NCBI GenBank assembly: GCA_029263895.1
Contig: JARIDO010000035.1
Span: forward strand, 124,001-188,000
DNA from: Sporosarcina sp.
GTDB taxonomy: Bacteria > Bacillota > Bacilli > Bacillales_A > Planococcaceae
Reading direction: 5' to 3'
Length of the DNA stretch: 64,000 bases
A model generated the notes under the pieces. That model was not told the DNA's origin. It saw only the letters and a list, made by a program, of their open reading frames with translations, and did not search any database. The position numbers and the translations under genes were made by a program. Below are positions 28,075-36,950 of the stretch, piece by piece. Within the stretch, counting starts at the first letter, position 1, and each line of letters opens with the position of its first letter.

Positions 28075-29434
28075 GAAGGGCCTCCAATTTCTGTACATGT
28101 GTTTTTACTTCCTGTACAAGTACATCGATTTCCTCTTTAGTACGTTGCTCTGTAACAGCTATAAGTGCTCTATTTGTCATCGCTGGATACGTTAAACTTA
28201 GATCATAACCGCCGATGATACCTTTTTTGAATAGTTCTGCATTTAATTCTTTTACTGGATGCTTCAAATCCACAACAATCTCATTGAAATGAGCCCCGTT
28301 AAACACAATTGAAAAACCTTCTTTTTCAAAAGCCTCTTTTGCATATCGTGTCTTAACGATGTTTTGATAGGCGATTTCTTTTGTCCCTTTTTTTCCAAGT
28401 GCTGTCATCGCAACTGATGCCGCTAATGCATTCAAGGCTTGGTTAGAACAAATATTAGATGTCGCTTTATCCCGACGGATATGTTGTTCACGTGCTTGTA
28501 GTGTTAACACATAACCTCTACGCCCCTCATCATCCGTTGTTTCTCCAACGAGACGTCCAGGTACTTTTCGCATCAACTTTTTCGTAACGGCAAAATAACC
28601 ACAATGCGGTCCGCCGAATTGTTCAGAGATACCAAAAGGTTGTGCATCCCCAACTGTAATATCTGCTCCGAGTTGTCCAGGAGGCGTTAAGATACCAAGC
28701 GCTAAAGGATTTGACGACACTACGAATAATGAATTGTTTCGATGCGCAACTTCTCCTATTGTTTGCAAATCTTCTATTTGACCAAAAAAGTTTGGATATT
28801 GAACAAGGACAGCGGCGGTATCTTCATCCATTAAAGAATTTAATTGATTTAAATCTGTCATACCATCTACTTCCGGTATCACGACAACATCAATGGATTG
28901 ACCAGCTGCATATGCAATTACGACATCACGTGACTCAGGATTAACTGTTTCTGAAATAAGAAGTTTTTTACGGCGTGTATGACCTGCCGCTAAATTCCCT
29001 GCTTCAGCTAGCGCGGTACCCCCGTCGTACATAGAAGAATTAGCGAGATCCATACCAGTTAATTCGCAAATCATTGTCTGAAATTCAAATATTGCTTGTA
29101 ATTCACCTTGAGATATTTCTGGTTGATAAGGTGTATATGCTGTATAAAATTCAGATCTAGAAATTACATGATCCACGATGATTGGTTTGTAATGGTCATA
29201 TACCCCAGCCCCTAGGAATGAAGTATATAATTGAGAGTTAGCGTTTTTTGAAGCTAAATGAGATAGTTCTTTTAGTAAAGAAGACTCGGACTTTGCTTTT
29301 TTTATATTTAGTTCACCTTTAAAGCGAACTTTCTCTGGAATATCATCAAATAACTCATCGATTGATGATATTCCAATTGTTTTCAACATTTCTTCACGAT
29401 CACTATCAGTCATTGGAAGGTAACGATGCTTCAT
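28067..29434 (-). CDS. gcvPA: Glycine dehydrogenase (decarboxylating) subunit 1
   Basis: 455 residues. Family landmarks: [56 protein letters not shown], and [16 protein letters not shown]. Partner of GcvPB; two-subunit P-proteins are typical of Bacilli. 28 bases after gcvT; GGGG ribosome site before ATG 29434. Confidence 0.97.
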   Translation of the reverse strand: MKHRYLPMTDSDREEMLKTIGISSIDELFDDIPEKVRFKGELNIKKAKSESSLLKELSHLASKNANSQLYTSFLGAGVYDHYKPIIVDHVISRSEFYTAYTPYQPEISQGELQAIFEFQTMICELTGMDLANSSMYDGGTALAEAGNLAAGHTRRKKLLISETVNPESRDVVIAYAAGQSIDVVVIPEVDGMTDLNQLNSLMDEDTAAVLVQYPNFFGQIEDLQTIGEVAHRNNSLFVVSSNPLALGILTPPGQLGADITVGDAQPFGISEQFGGPHCGYFAVTKKLMRKVPGRLVGETTDDEGRRGYVLTLQAREQHIRRDKATSNICSNQALNALAASVAMTALGKKGTKEIAYQNIVKTRYAKEAFEKEGFSIVFNGAHFNEIVVDLKHPVKELNAELFKKGIIGGYDLSLTYPAMTNRALIAVTEQRTKEEIDVLVQEVKTHVQKLEALHA

Positions 29435-29462
29435 ATCCACTAGCCCCTTTTCTAAATATCTT

Positions 29463-30563
29463 TTATTTACGCTTATAAAATGGTGTTTCGACGATTACGG
29501 CTTGTAATCGTTTGTTTCGTATTTCCACTTCTACTTTCGTCCCGATATCTGCATGTTGGCGTTTTAATAGTGCTAAACCAATATTCTTTTTAAGAGTAGG
29601 TGACTGAGTACCTGTTGTAACTCGTCCTATTTCTGTATCATCTATAAAAACTTTGTAACCAGTACGTGGAATCCCTTTGTCAATCATTTCAAGACCTATA
29701 AGTTTACGTGGTATACCGTTTGTTTTTTGTGAAACTAAACAATCTTTACCGTTATAATCTTCTTCTTTATTTACTTTCACAACAAAGCCAATCCCGGCTT
29801 CTAACGGCGAAATATCTTTGGATAATTCTTGGCCATACAATGGGAGACATGCTTCAAATCGTAATGTATCTCTAGCACCTAGACCTGCTGGTATAACGCC
29901 TTCACTTTCCCCAGCTTTAAGTATTTCTGACCATAGACTAACTAAAGACTCTGGGGAACCATAAATCTCAAATCCATCTTCGCCTGTGTAACCAGTTCTT
30001 GAAATGAGAACCTTATGATCTGCTACCGCTACATTCTCTTTAAACCGAAAGAATTTAATAGTTTCAAGCGGTTCATCAGTTAATTTTTGAAGTACTTGCT
30101 GTGCCGCTGGGCCTTGCAAAGCTAATAATCCATATGAAGTAGATTCATCGATAATTTCGACATCGCTAGTGGCAAATTTATTCATCCATTCAAGGTCTTT
30201 TTCAATGTTGGAAGCATTGACAACAAGAAGATAATTATTTTCTGAACGTTTATAAATTAATAGATCATCAACTGTACCGCCATCTACGTAACACATTGCA
30301 GTATATTGAGCTTGTCCATCTTGTAATTTTGAAACATCATTAGTAACCATTTTTTGGAGAAAAGGTAATGCACCTTGTCCGCGAACGATTACTTCTCCCA
30401 TATGTGAGACATCGAAAAGACCAGCTTTTGTTCGTACCGCTTCGTGCTCAGCCTTAATGCTTGAAAATTGAACAGGCAATTCCCAACCACCAAAATCAAT
30501 GGTTTTACCACCATATGTAGCATACAAATCAAATAATGCAGTCCGTTTTAAATTTCCCGTCAT
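29463..30563 (-). CDS. gcvT: Aminomethyltransferase (glycine cleavage T protein)
   Basis: 366 residues. Contains [35 protein letters not shown], the catalytic Asp region, and [11 protein letters not shown]. It transfers the methylene group from the lipoyl arm of GcvH to THF. First gene of the operon behind the glycine riboswitch; ATG 30563 with AAGGGGGA upstream. Confidence 0.97.
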   Translation of the reverse strand: MTGNLKRTALFDLYATYGGKTIDFGGWELPVQFSSIKAEHEAVRTKAGLFDVSHMGEVIVRGQGALPFLQKMVTNDVSKLQDGQAQYTAMCYVDGGTVDDLLIYKRSENNYLLVVNASNIEKDLEWMNKFATSDVEIIDESTSYGLLALQGPAAQQVLQKLTDEPLETIKFFRFKENVAVADHKVLISRTGYTGEDGFEIYGSPESLVSLWSEILKAGESEGVIPAGLGARDTLRFEACLPLYGQELSKDISPLEAGIGFVVKVNKEEDYNGKDCLVSQKTNGIPRKLIGLEMIDKGIPRTGYKVFIDDTEIGRVTTGTQSPTLKKNIGLALLKRQHADIGTKVEVEIRNKRLQAVIVETPFYKRK

Positions 30564-30599
30564 CAATGGTTCCCCCTTATTAGATAAAGTCATAAAAAA

Positions 30600-30795
30600 A
30601 GACAGAAGTCCCCCTGTTAAAGAGAACCTCTGTCCTTGTACCTGAAAGTTTGACCTTGCGGCTTTCCTCGTTGGTGGCCGATAAAATACGGCACTCTCCA
30701 GAGTTGCGTCCTGTACGAGTCTTTTTACCTGAGAGATTCATAACATATGTTACTTGCTCCTTCGGCGACGCCCAAGCATGCTCTCCCCGTACAAT
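30600..30795 (-). ncRNA. Tandem glycine riboswitch with terminator/antiterminator
   Basis: On the minus strand two gcvT-type aptamers follow one another: the first starts GGGGAGAGC, with GCCGAAGGAGCAA and CTCTCAGGTA; the second has GGAGAGTGCC, GAGGAAAGCCGCAAGG and CTTTCAGGTACAAGGACAGAGG. A GACAGAAG-type hairpin with TTTTTTT lies just before gcvT and is probably the expression platform. Glycine binding should allow read-through and switch on glycine cleavage. Confidence 0.93.
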
Positions 30796-31022
30796 CATTC
30801 GCGTTATTAAGATGAAATTAAATTAGAGTAATATTCAGATGATTAACATACTTTCATCTTATATCTTAACATTGGAAAGAGTTCTATGCAATTGTTTTTA
30901 ACAAATGTGTTATTTGACGAACATTCAATGCTATTAATTATTAATTGTTCGCCTTTAGAAAAATATTTAAAATAAACAAGCATTGCAACTATAATTAACT
31001 TAGTAATCTGATCACTTGCGCA

Positions 31023-31541
31023 TTAATCATCATGACTTCTCAATCGTTCTATTTGAAACATTATATAATTCGTAATTTCACGCAACGATCTTCTTTCTGT
31101 TTCAACTTTAAAGTGAGCTCCTTTTAAATAAAGCGGTTTTCTTTCATCGTACAATGCTTCAAGTTCTTCTCTTGTTGATCTTTGAACAATAGGTCGATTC
31201 CGATCAGTTGCAATCCTTCTCCATATATCTTTAAATGGTGCATTCAAATAAAACACTAATCCAGTTTTCCTCATAATTTCTCGATTAATCTTCCGCATAG
31301 CTACACCACCGCCGGTTGAGATGATACAAAATTCATCCCTAAACGTACGAAGAAAGTCAGTTTCCAAATCTCGAAAATATTCCTCACCGTATTGTTCAAA
31401 AATTTCCGGGATTGTCATACCTGTTTTTCTTTTAATTTCGGCATCCATATCATAGAATGGTATTTTCGTAGCAAAACTCAACCTTCTACCAATTGCACTT
31501 TTGCCACAGCCCATGTATCCGATTAAATAGATTTTCTTCAT
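31023..31541 (-). CDS. aroK: Shikimate kinase
   Basis: 172 residues. P-loop GYMGCGKSAIGRRL, shikimate-binding DMDAEIKRKTG, STGGG (about 78-82), and RNRPIV in the lid. It phosphorylates shikimate in chorismate synthesis. ATG 31541 follows GGGTGGGTG. It is 26 bases after comGG and may be co-transcribed with comG. Confidence 0.94.
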   Translation of the reverse strand: MKKIYLIGYMGCGKSAIGRRLSFATKIPFYDMDAEIKRKTGMTIPEIFEQYGEEYFRDLETDFLRTFRDEFCIISTGGGVAMRKINREIMRKTGLVFYLNAPFKDIWRRIATDRNRPIVQRSTREELEALYDERKPLYLKGAHFKVETERRSLREITNYIMFQIERLRSHDD

Positions 31542-31567
31542 TTTACACCCACCCAGCAAATTGTAGC

Positions 31568-31747
31568 TTAACTACTTTGCTTCATTAATTTTTTCGTTTC
31601 ATTGTCATAATACAATTCAAGTGAATCGTAAGTTCTATATATACTACCATGCCATGAAACGAGTGAAAAGAGAAAGAGACTAACGAAAAATAATGTAATA
31701 ATCGCAAGTGCAAGTATCGCACCATGTTCATTTCGTAGATAGTCCAA
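31568..31747 (-). CDS. comGG: Very short ComGG-like pseudopilin
   Basis: 59 residues: short polar start (LDYLRNEHG), one hydrophobic helix (about 10-33, AILALAIITLFFVSLFLFSLV), then a short polar tail with YDNETKKLMKQSS. TTG start with an exact AGGAG eight bases upstream, overlapping comGF by 20 bases, the place of comGG in the operon. ComGG of B. subtilis is about 124 residues, so nearly all of the globular part is missing. Gene status is likely; function less certain. Confidence 0.6.
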   Translation of the reverse strand: MDYLRNEHGAILALAIITLFFVSLFLFSLVSWHGSIYRTYDSLELYYDNETKKLMKQSS

Positions 31748-32171
31748 CTACTAAACTCCTCTTCTTTATAGTATTATCCTCCATTGTGGCTTGTATTGTA
31801 AGCACTTCTTGCTCATAAATGAATTGAATTGTTCTAATTCCAGTGAGTAATGGTAGATGACCTTCACCATTCTTTTGTTGACGAAGTACACTTCCTTTTT
31901 GATTAAATGAATATACGCTATTGTCCTTTTTAAAAGTGAATGAGGCGTCTTTTACGGATAAGTCAGTGACTTCAGCTAAACCAACCTGCATTTCTGTTAA
32001 AAATAATTCCCATTCGGTATTGGCATAATTCGTATATTGCATTTCAATTGTATATTTCCAAAAAAAGAACATTAAAAAAAGTTGTATAAACAAACAAGTA
32101 ATCAATAATTGAAACATACTTTCTATTAATGTATAACCTGATTCATCTTTTAATTTTCGTGACTTATACAT
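31728..32171 (-). CDS. comGF: Competence pseudopilin ComGF
   Basis: 147 residues. Type-IV-pilin-like N-terminus (GYTLIESMFQLLITCLFIQLFLMFFFW) and a C-terminal beta region with VYSFNQKGSVLRQQKNGEGHLPLLTGI, typical of ComGF. Minor pseudopilin of the DNA-uptake machine. GAGG ribosome site; overlaps comGE. Confidence 0.88.
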   Translation of the reverse strand: MYKSRKLKDESGYTLIESMFQLLITCLFIQLFLMFFFWKYTIEMQYTNYANTEWELFLTEMQVGLAEVTDLSVKDASFTFKKDNSVYSFNQKGSVLRQQKNGEGHLPLLTGIRTIQFIYEQEVLTIQATMEDNTIKKRSLVVGLSTK

Positions 32172-32455
32172 TTTTCTACCTCGTTATTATGTCTGGCATA
32201 TGTCACACAAATAGTGTGTTCAGTGTAAGTCCATTCATAGAAAGTACGACCCACTTGACGCCTCCCGTTTAATTCCCCTTTATTTTTATGCAAAATTGCA
32301 CCTTGAAACGCTGTTTCTGCAGCTATCATTGCTAACTTTTTCTCTTCAAGTTTTGTCGTTAATGACGAAGAAAAAGGAATTAGTGTTCCAAAAACAACCA
32401 TTATTATCGTTAGTGTCAACATCGCTTCTGGCCAAGAATATCCTTTTTCATTCAT
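32150..32455 (-). CDS. comGE: Competence minor pseudopilin ComGE
   Basis: 101 residues with a pilin-like N-terminus (NEKGYSWPEAMLTLTIIMVVFGTLIPF) in which W-P replaces the usual T-L before the Glu. The position between comGD and comGF supports the call. ATG 32455 follows AGGA. Overlaps both neighbours. Confidence 0.75.
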   Translation of the reverse strand: MNEKGYSWPEAMLTLTIIMVVFGTLIPFSSSLTTKLEEKKLAMIAAETAFQGAILHKNKGELNGRRQVGRTFYEWTYTEHTICVTYARHNNEVEKCISHEN

Positions 32456-32924
32456 ATATAATAATCCTGCCTCGTACAAGTTGAAAGCGAATTTCTAAAA
32501 TTTGAGTGTTTAAATTAAATGCCATGACGCCAGATTTTAATATGTTACCATTCGGCAAAAACTCAACGACTCTCATATTAGAATGATTGGAAAGTCTCAT
32601 ATCTTGCTGGAATGATCCACTACAAATAATTTCAAATCCGCTAGCTATTGAAGCGGCATATGTTGTACCGTTATTTTTAAACACTAGTTTAGAAGATACG
32701 TTATGAGCCATGGAGTAGGTTTGCATATTATACACACACGAAACAAAGCTATTTAAGTTATCCTTTTCTATCTTTTCTTTAAACCATCGATTCCCCAGTG
32801 GTAAAATAATTAAAGTTAAAAGTGACACTACTCCTAAAACAAGTACTAACTCAATAAAGGTAAAACCAAATGGATTATTTATGATTCTATTTGCTCTACT
32901 TACCTTCAATAAATTATGGGGCAT
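32448..32924 (-). CDS. comGD: Competence pseudopilin ComGD
   Basis: 158 residues. Pilin motif FGFTFIELVLVLGVVSLLTLIILPL, then a beta-rich region ending in VRGRIIIYE. Here the motif starts about 17 residues in. The ATG at 32924 overlaps the comGC stop; other in-frame starts upstream exist inside comGC, so the start is uncertain. Confidence 0.85.
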   Translation of the reverse strand: MPHNLLKVSRANRIINNPFGFTFIELVLVLGVVSLLTLIILPLGNRWFKEKIEKDNLNSFVSCVYNMQTYSMAHNVSSKLVFKNNGTTYAASIASGFEIICSGSFQQDMRLSNHSNMRVVEFLPNGNILKSGVMAFNLNTQILEIRFQLVRGRIIIYE

Positions 32925-33216
32925 CCACTTTACCCGAATCTGATATAGTGATTTTTTTCCCATTCGGACACGCTGGATTTTCTGTTAAATATGAATCTGC
33001 GACTAACTCCCCTACGGTAGGTACTCTATTATTATCAATTTTATAAGCTTCTACTTGGCCCTGAACCATTTGTACATAGGCTTTACAACCTTTTTTATCA
33101 ATTGTTTGAGAATGCTTCGTCACATTTGGTATTGCGATCAAAATCAAAACGGAGATTATTAAAAGTACAATCATCATTTCGATAAGAGTAAAACCATCTT
33201 CATTCATCGTTTTCAA
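32914..33216 (-). CDS. comGC: Major competence pseudopilin ComGC
   Basis: 100 residues. Prepilin signature with G-FTLIEMMIVLLIISVLILIAIPN, then KGCKAYVQMVQGQVEAY and a second Cys (NPACPNGK) for the family's disulfide. Major subunit of the transformation pseudopilus. TTG start seven bases after AAGGAGGGG; the ATG three codons later is also possible. Confidence 0.95.
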   Translation of the reverse strand: MKTMNEDGFTLIEMMIVLLIISVLILIAIPNVTKHSQTIDKKGCKAYVQMVQGQVEAYKIDNNRVPTVGELVADSYLTENPACPNGKKITISDSGKVDAP

Positions 33217-33230
33217 ATTTAAACCCCTCC

Positions 33231-34298
33231 TTAAAATTGATCCATCATCCTATAAACAGGTAACAATAAAGCTAAATACGCAGCTAATATGCAAATTGCT
33301 ATAATCGAAAAGAGTATTGGCTGGATCATGTTGAATACTTTGGACAATTTCTCATCAATGCTTGTTGTTAAATGATTGCTATAGAGTAGTAGTTCTTTCG
33401 CTAGATACCCACTATTTTCTCCGTGTTTCACAAAACGAAAAAATAATTTTGTGAAACCTGGTGTAATTTGTACTGCTGCATGAAATTCATCACCAAAAAT
33501 AATACGTTCTTTTATGTTTTGTGCCATAGTACTAATCACACCATCTTGTTGTTGCGTAATTAAAACTTCTAATGCGTTTTGTATAGATAGACCACTATTT
33601 AATAGACTGCCGAGTTCACTTGCGAAGTCTCGTGTTCTAAACATGGGGAAAAAGCTCTTCAATACAGGTATTTTTAACATTAATTCGATTTGGTTAAGCG
33701 GACTAGTATTTTTAAGTCTATACAGAATGATGGACGAGATTACGACGGTTAAAATCAAAAGACCAAGTAAAACATCCGGTATTCTCGTAACTAATGATGG
33801 TAAAAGGTCAATAATGCTAGTACTTGTAGCCGGGCGGGAACTTGCTAGCAATTCTAAATTGGGTAAGAAATATTCTTTAAATGAGAGTAATAAAGCTGAA
33901 ATAAAAAACAGCAATATGAATGGATAAGCAAGAATACTCATTAATTTTTTTTTACGTTCTCCCCTTTTTAGAATTCGCATTGCAAGGCTATTTAAAGCAT
34001 CTGCTAAAGTCCCATCAATTTCTGCAATCGCTATTGGAAGTAAATCATCGGGAGAAAAACCCAAATTCTCGAAGATTTTAGTTGGTCCAAAGCCACTCTT
34101 AAAATCCACTAGCAACTGTTTTTCAATTGTCTCGTATTGACTACAGTGGTGAGGTATTAATAATCGTAAACTCTCTTCAAATGTATAGCCTTCAATTAAT
34201 AATTCAGATAGCTTTTTCAAAAAGTCTGCTTGATTATTAATCTTTTTTTTATTGGTGTTGTAAAGGATGGGAAATGTATTATTCAATTCTGGAGGCAT
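33231..34298 (-). CDS. comGB: Competence membrane protein ComGB
   Basis: About 355 residues. GspF/PilC family with two related halves (about 30-160 and 220-350), and transmembrane helices around 120-145, 180-200 and at the C-terminus. Platform protein for pseudopilus assembly. Overlaps comGA by 20 bases; start choice (ATG 34298) is tentative. Confidence 0.9.
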   Translation of the reverse strand: MPPELNNTFPILYNTNKKKINNQADFLKKLSELLIEGYTFEESLRLLIPHHCSQYETIEKQLLVDFKSGFGPTKIFENLGFSPDDLLPIAIAEIDGTLADALNSLAMRILKRGERKKKLMSILAYPFILLFFISALLLSFKEYFLPNLELLASSRPATSTSIIDLLPSLVTRIPDVLLGLLILTVVISSIILYRLKNTSPLNQIELMLKIPVLKSFFPMFRTRDFASELGSLLNSGLSIQNALEVLITQQQDGVISTMAQNIKERIIFGDEFHAAVQITPGFTKLFFRFVKHGENSGYLAKELLLYSNHLTTSIDEKLSKVFNMIQPILFSIIAICILAAYLALLLPVYRMMDQF

Positions 34299-35286
34299 CC
34301 TGTAGCCTGTATTTTTGAACGAGAGTACCAATTGCTATATCTTTTGATCTTGTTATTTTTTCTCCTCTTGCAATACTATCTATGATAAGTTCTACTTGAT
34401 TTTCTTCAATGATTTCAAAAACAGCTTTTGTATTTCCATTCGGATTACTGATGATACGTTGTGTTGATATACATACTACTGTTTGACGTAATTCTTCTAA
34501 TGTAATGCCGAAATCCATCATTCTATATAAACTTCCGATTGGATCTTTTGAATGCACCGTTGTTAAAACGAGATGGCCTGTTAAGGAAGCTTGAATAGCA
34601 ATTTGCGCTGTTTCTCTATCTCTTATCTCCCCTATCATAATGACATCAGGAGAATGACGTAAAATTGCTTTTAAGCCGGAAGAATAACTTATCCCGGATT
34701 GCTCATTTACTTGTACTTGCAATAAATGCCGAAGATTATTTTCAACTGGATCTTCGAGTGAAATGACTTGTCGATTTAATTCATTTACACAGTAAGCGGT
34801 TAATGAATAAATTGTCGTTGTCTTCCCAGAACCTGTAGGTCCTGTCAACAAAACAAGACCTTGTTCATTGGCTACAGCTATCCGTAACTTTTCTGACCAT
34901 TCTTTTTCAAAACAAAGCTTGTCCAGATTAATAATCCGATTATGTTTTTGAATACGAATGACAACACTCTCCTTTAAATGAATTGAAGGGATTGTTGAGA
35001 CACGAAAAGAATAGTTTTCATTAAAAATCTGTTTATGGAACGAACCGCTTTGTGGTGTTCTTTTCACACTGATATCAAGTGAGGATAAGTACTTATAAAA
35101 AGAAATCATACGAATCACTAGTTGTGGAGTTATGTTAGTAAAATGAGTTAATCTTGAATGGATTTTGAAAGAAACGTTATAGCTATCTTTTGTTGGAATC
35201 AAATGAATATCCGAAGCGTTAAGATGTATTGCTTTTTGTAATAGTTCAAAACAATTTCGTTCCACAACATTTTTTTCAGTCTGCAT
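34279..35286 (-). CDS. comGA: Competence ATPase ComGA
   Basis: 335 residues. GspE/PilB-family ATPase: N-domain with NASDIHLIP, Walker A GPTGSGKTTT, Asp box and Walker B VIMIGEIRDRETA, and His box TGHLVLTTVHS. No tetracysteine zinc motif is visible. It powers pseudopilus assembly for DNA uptake. First gene of comGA–GG. Confidence 0.95.
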   Translation of the reverse strand: MQTEKNVVERNCFELLQKAIHLNASDIHLIPTKDSYNVSFKIHSRLTHFTNITPQLVIRMISFYKYLSSLDISVKRTPQSGSFHKQIFNENYSFRVSTIPSIHLKESVVIRIQKHNRIINLDKLCFEKEWSEKLRIAVANEQGLVLLTGPTGSGKTTTIYSLTAYCVNELNRQVISLEDPVENNLRHLLQVQVNEQSGISYSSGLKAILRHSPDVIMIGEIRDRETAQIAIQASLTGHLVLTTVHSKDPIGSLYRMMDFGITLEELRQTVVCISTQRIISNPNGNTKAVFEIIEENQVELIIDSIARGEKITRSKDIAIGTLVQKYRLQDASRIE

Positions 35287-35592
35287 ACTTCCTTCCACCT
35301 TCCGAAGTTGACTAAAGTGATACTAATAATTGATGGAAGACCGCTTCACATCTTAACGAAAAGTATAAACTAATAAAAATAAATAAAAACACATTTTCCT
35401 AAAGTCGAATTGTGTAGGGCTATAAACGACCAAAGTCGAATTGTTTAAATGTTTTTGTGCATTATATATACGATTCCTTGTAATACACTTCTTTGTCACA
35501 ATGAAAGCAGGATTTAAGTTTACATCTACAGGTACTATCCTATATAATGAATAGGAGCTTATTGTAATGTTTTATTAAGGAGGGACGCACGC
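35287..35592. promoter_or_regulatory. comGA / yqgY divergent control region with AT-box and direct repeat
   Basis: 306 bases without a gene. One ComK-type AT-box AAAA-N5-TTTT (35385-35397) sits about 100 bases before comGA. Next to it AAAGTCGAATTGT occurs twice exactly (35401-35413 and 35432-35444), 31 bp apart (about three helical turns). Each copy contains AGTCGAA, one base from the Spo0A box TGTCGAA. I could not place a second AT-box with confidence. Confidence 0.5.
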
Positions 35593-35835
35593 ATGGATAA
35601 CATGTTCAAGTTGATGGCTTTCTGGACAGGTATTTTTGCTGTAATGTTTTATATCGGTGACATGCCTCAGGCCGCACTTCTATTTGTAGCGAACACAGGG
35701 TTCTTCTTATTACTTGGATTCTTGAACCTAACTGAGCGTATGTACATGTACTTATTCGGAGCATATCTGATGATTTTTATGGTTGGTTTCAGCTATTACT
35801 CAACGTTTATACACGTACCAGGTGCTGGTCACTAA
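35593..35835 (+). CDS. yqgY: DUF2626 small membrane protein YqgY
   Basis: 80 residues, almost entirely hydrophobic, three helices, start MDNMFKLMAFWTGIFAVMFYIGDM. Matches DUF2626. Strong AAGGAGG site. Function unknown; flanked by comGA and yqgX as in relatives. Confidence 0.8.
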   Translation: MDNMFKLMAFWTGIFAVMFYIGDMPQAALLFVANTGFFLLLGFLNLTERMYMYLFGAYLMIFMVGFSYYSTFIHVPGAGH

Positions 35836-35845
35836 AAGTACATAC

Positions 35846-35877
35846 AAAAAAACAGCCTACTATAGGCTGTTTTTTTG
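35846..35877. terminator. Bidirectional terminator between yqgY and yqgX
   Basis: Stem ACAGCCTA / TAGGCTGT with a 3-base loop and A7/T7 flanks. Confidence 0.85.
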
Positions 35878-35880
35878 TTT

Positions 35881-36519
35881 CTAGAAACCGTTTAAATATG
35901 GATTCGTTTCCTTTTCAATAGCAATTGTTGTGGACGATCCATGGCCTGGGTAAATAATGATATCATCGTTTAAAGTTAATAGCCTATCGTGTATTGATTG
36001 GATTAATTCTTGTTGATTGCCACCTGGCAGATCGGTACGACCAATACTTTGCTTGAAAAGTGTATCCCCTACAATAGCAAATCCCTCTTCATTAAATACA
36101 AATGAAATACTACCTGGTGAATGTCCGGGCGTATGTCTGATTTCAAATTTAAAATCTTTTATTTGCATAAACCCTTCTTCTGAAATAAGTGTGTCGGCTA
36201 ATTTCACTTTGACGATTGGTAAGCTTGGATATTTGGCGGAACCATTTAATTTTGGATTCTCTAACCATTCATTTTCATCAATATGAACATATACAGGTAT
36301 ATGGTAATAATCTCTTACCTTATCAACGGCGCCTATATGATCGAAATGTGCATGTGTTAATAAAATTCCAATGGGCGTAAGCTCTTTCTTTTTTAAGACA
36401 TTAATAATTCTTGATCCTTCTTCTCCTGGATCAATCACTAAGCATTGATTATTTTCATCTCTAATAATATAGCAATTTGTTTCAATTGGTCCTAAAGGAT
36501 ATGTATGCACTTTTAACAT
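35881..36519 (-). CDS. yqgX: Metallo-beta-lactamase fold hydrolase YqgX (glyoxalase II-like)
   Basis: 212 residues. Metal-binding THAHFDHIG (about 56-64), GHSPGSI, VGDTLF and the C-terminal YPGHGSSTT. It belongs to the small glyoxalase II-like group and probably hydrolyses thioesters. ATG 36519 has AGGAGG upstream. Confidence 0.88.
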   Translation of the reverse strand: MLKVHTYPLGPIETNCYIIRDENNQCLVIDPGEEGSRIINVLKKKELTPIGILLTHAHFDHIGAVDKVRDYYHIPVYVHIDENEWLENPKLNGSAKYPSLPIVKVKLADTLISEEGFMQIKDFKFEIRHTPGHSPGSISFVFNEEGFAIVGDTLFKQSIGRTDLPGGNQQELIQSIHDRLLTLNDDIIIYPGHGSSTTIAIEKETNPYLNGF

Positions 36520-36677
36520 GTTTTTCGCCTCCTGCAAATAGTTTACACAGTTTAAATATCGAATTCAAACAAACGTCACTAATTTTCCTCGACAAAATTC
36601 AATGTTAACAGTACAATAGAAGAGGAATAACACTATATTGGCATTCATTTTTTTGATTTGAAAGGAGTGTCTTCCTA

Positions 36678-36857
36678 ATGAACTTATTAATGGTTATTTT
36701 CGGCTTAATTGCCATCCTTGCTGTCGTTGGTACTTTCCAAGCATTCAAGGAACGTAACGTATTAAGCATTGTTTTCAATGCTGGTGCTGCCGTTGTATTT
36801 GGTGGATTCACAATCCTAACGATTGTTTATCAAGGTTTCCCACCTACATTACACTAA
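36678..36857 (+). CDS. yqgW: DUF2759 small membrane protein YqgW
   Basis: 59 residues: MNLLMVIFGLIAILAVVGTFQ then a second helix with FNAGAAVVFGGFTIL. AAAGGAG ribosome site. Two membrane helices, function unknown. Its place between yqgX and yqgU matches B. subtilis yqgW. Confidence 0.75.
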   Translation: MNLLMVIFGLIAILAVVGTFQAFKERNVLSIVFNAGAAVVFGGFTILTIVYQGFPPTLH

Positions 36858-36862
36858 AAATA

Positions 36863-36900
36863 AACGCTTCAATCGATACTTGTCGATTGAGGCGTTTTTT
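36863..36900 (+). terminator. yqgW terminator
   Basis: Stem AACGCTTCAATCGA / TCGATTGAGGCGTT (one G-T pair), then T7. Confidence 0.8.
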
Positions 36901-36950
36901 TATTCTCGTTGTATTATATCTGTAAAACTGCTCTATTGTACTTTATTCAT

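Noticed and set aside
30580-30798. 72-residue minus-strand reading frame upstream of gcvT
   Set aside because: It lies wholly within the glycine riboswitch and has no ribosome site; the RNA structure explains the sequence.
30900-30960. Inverted repeat CGAACA ... TGTTCG after aroK as a terminator
   Set aside because: Only about six pairs with a loop over 20 bases and no T tract; too weak.
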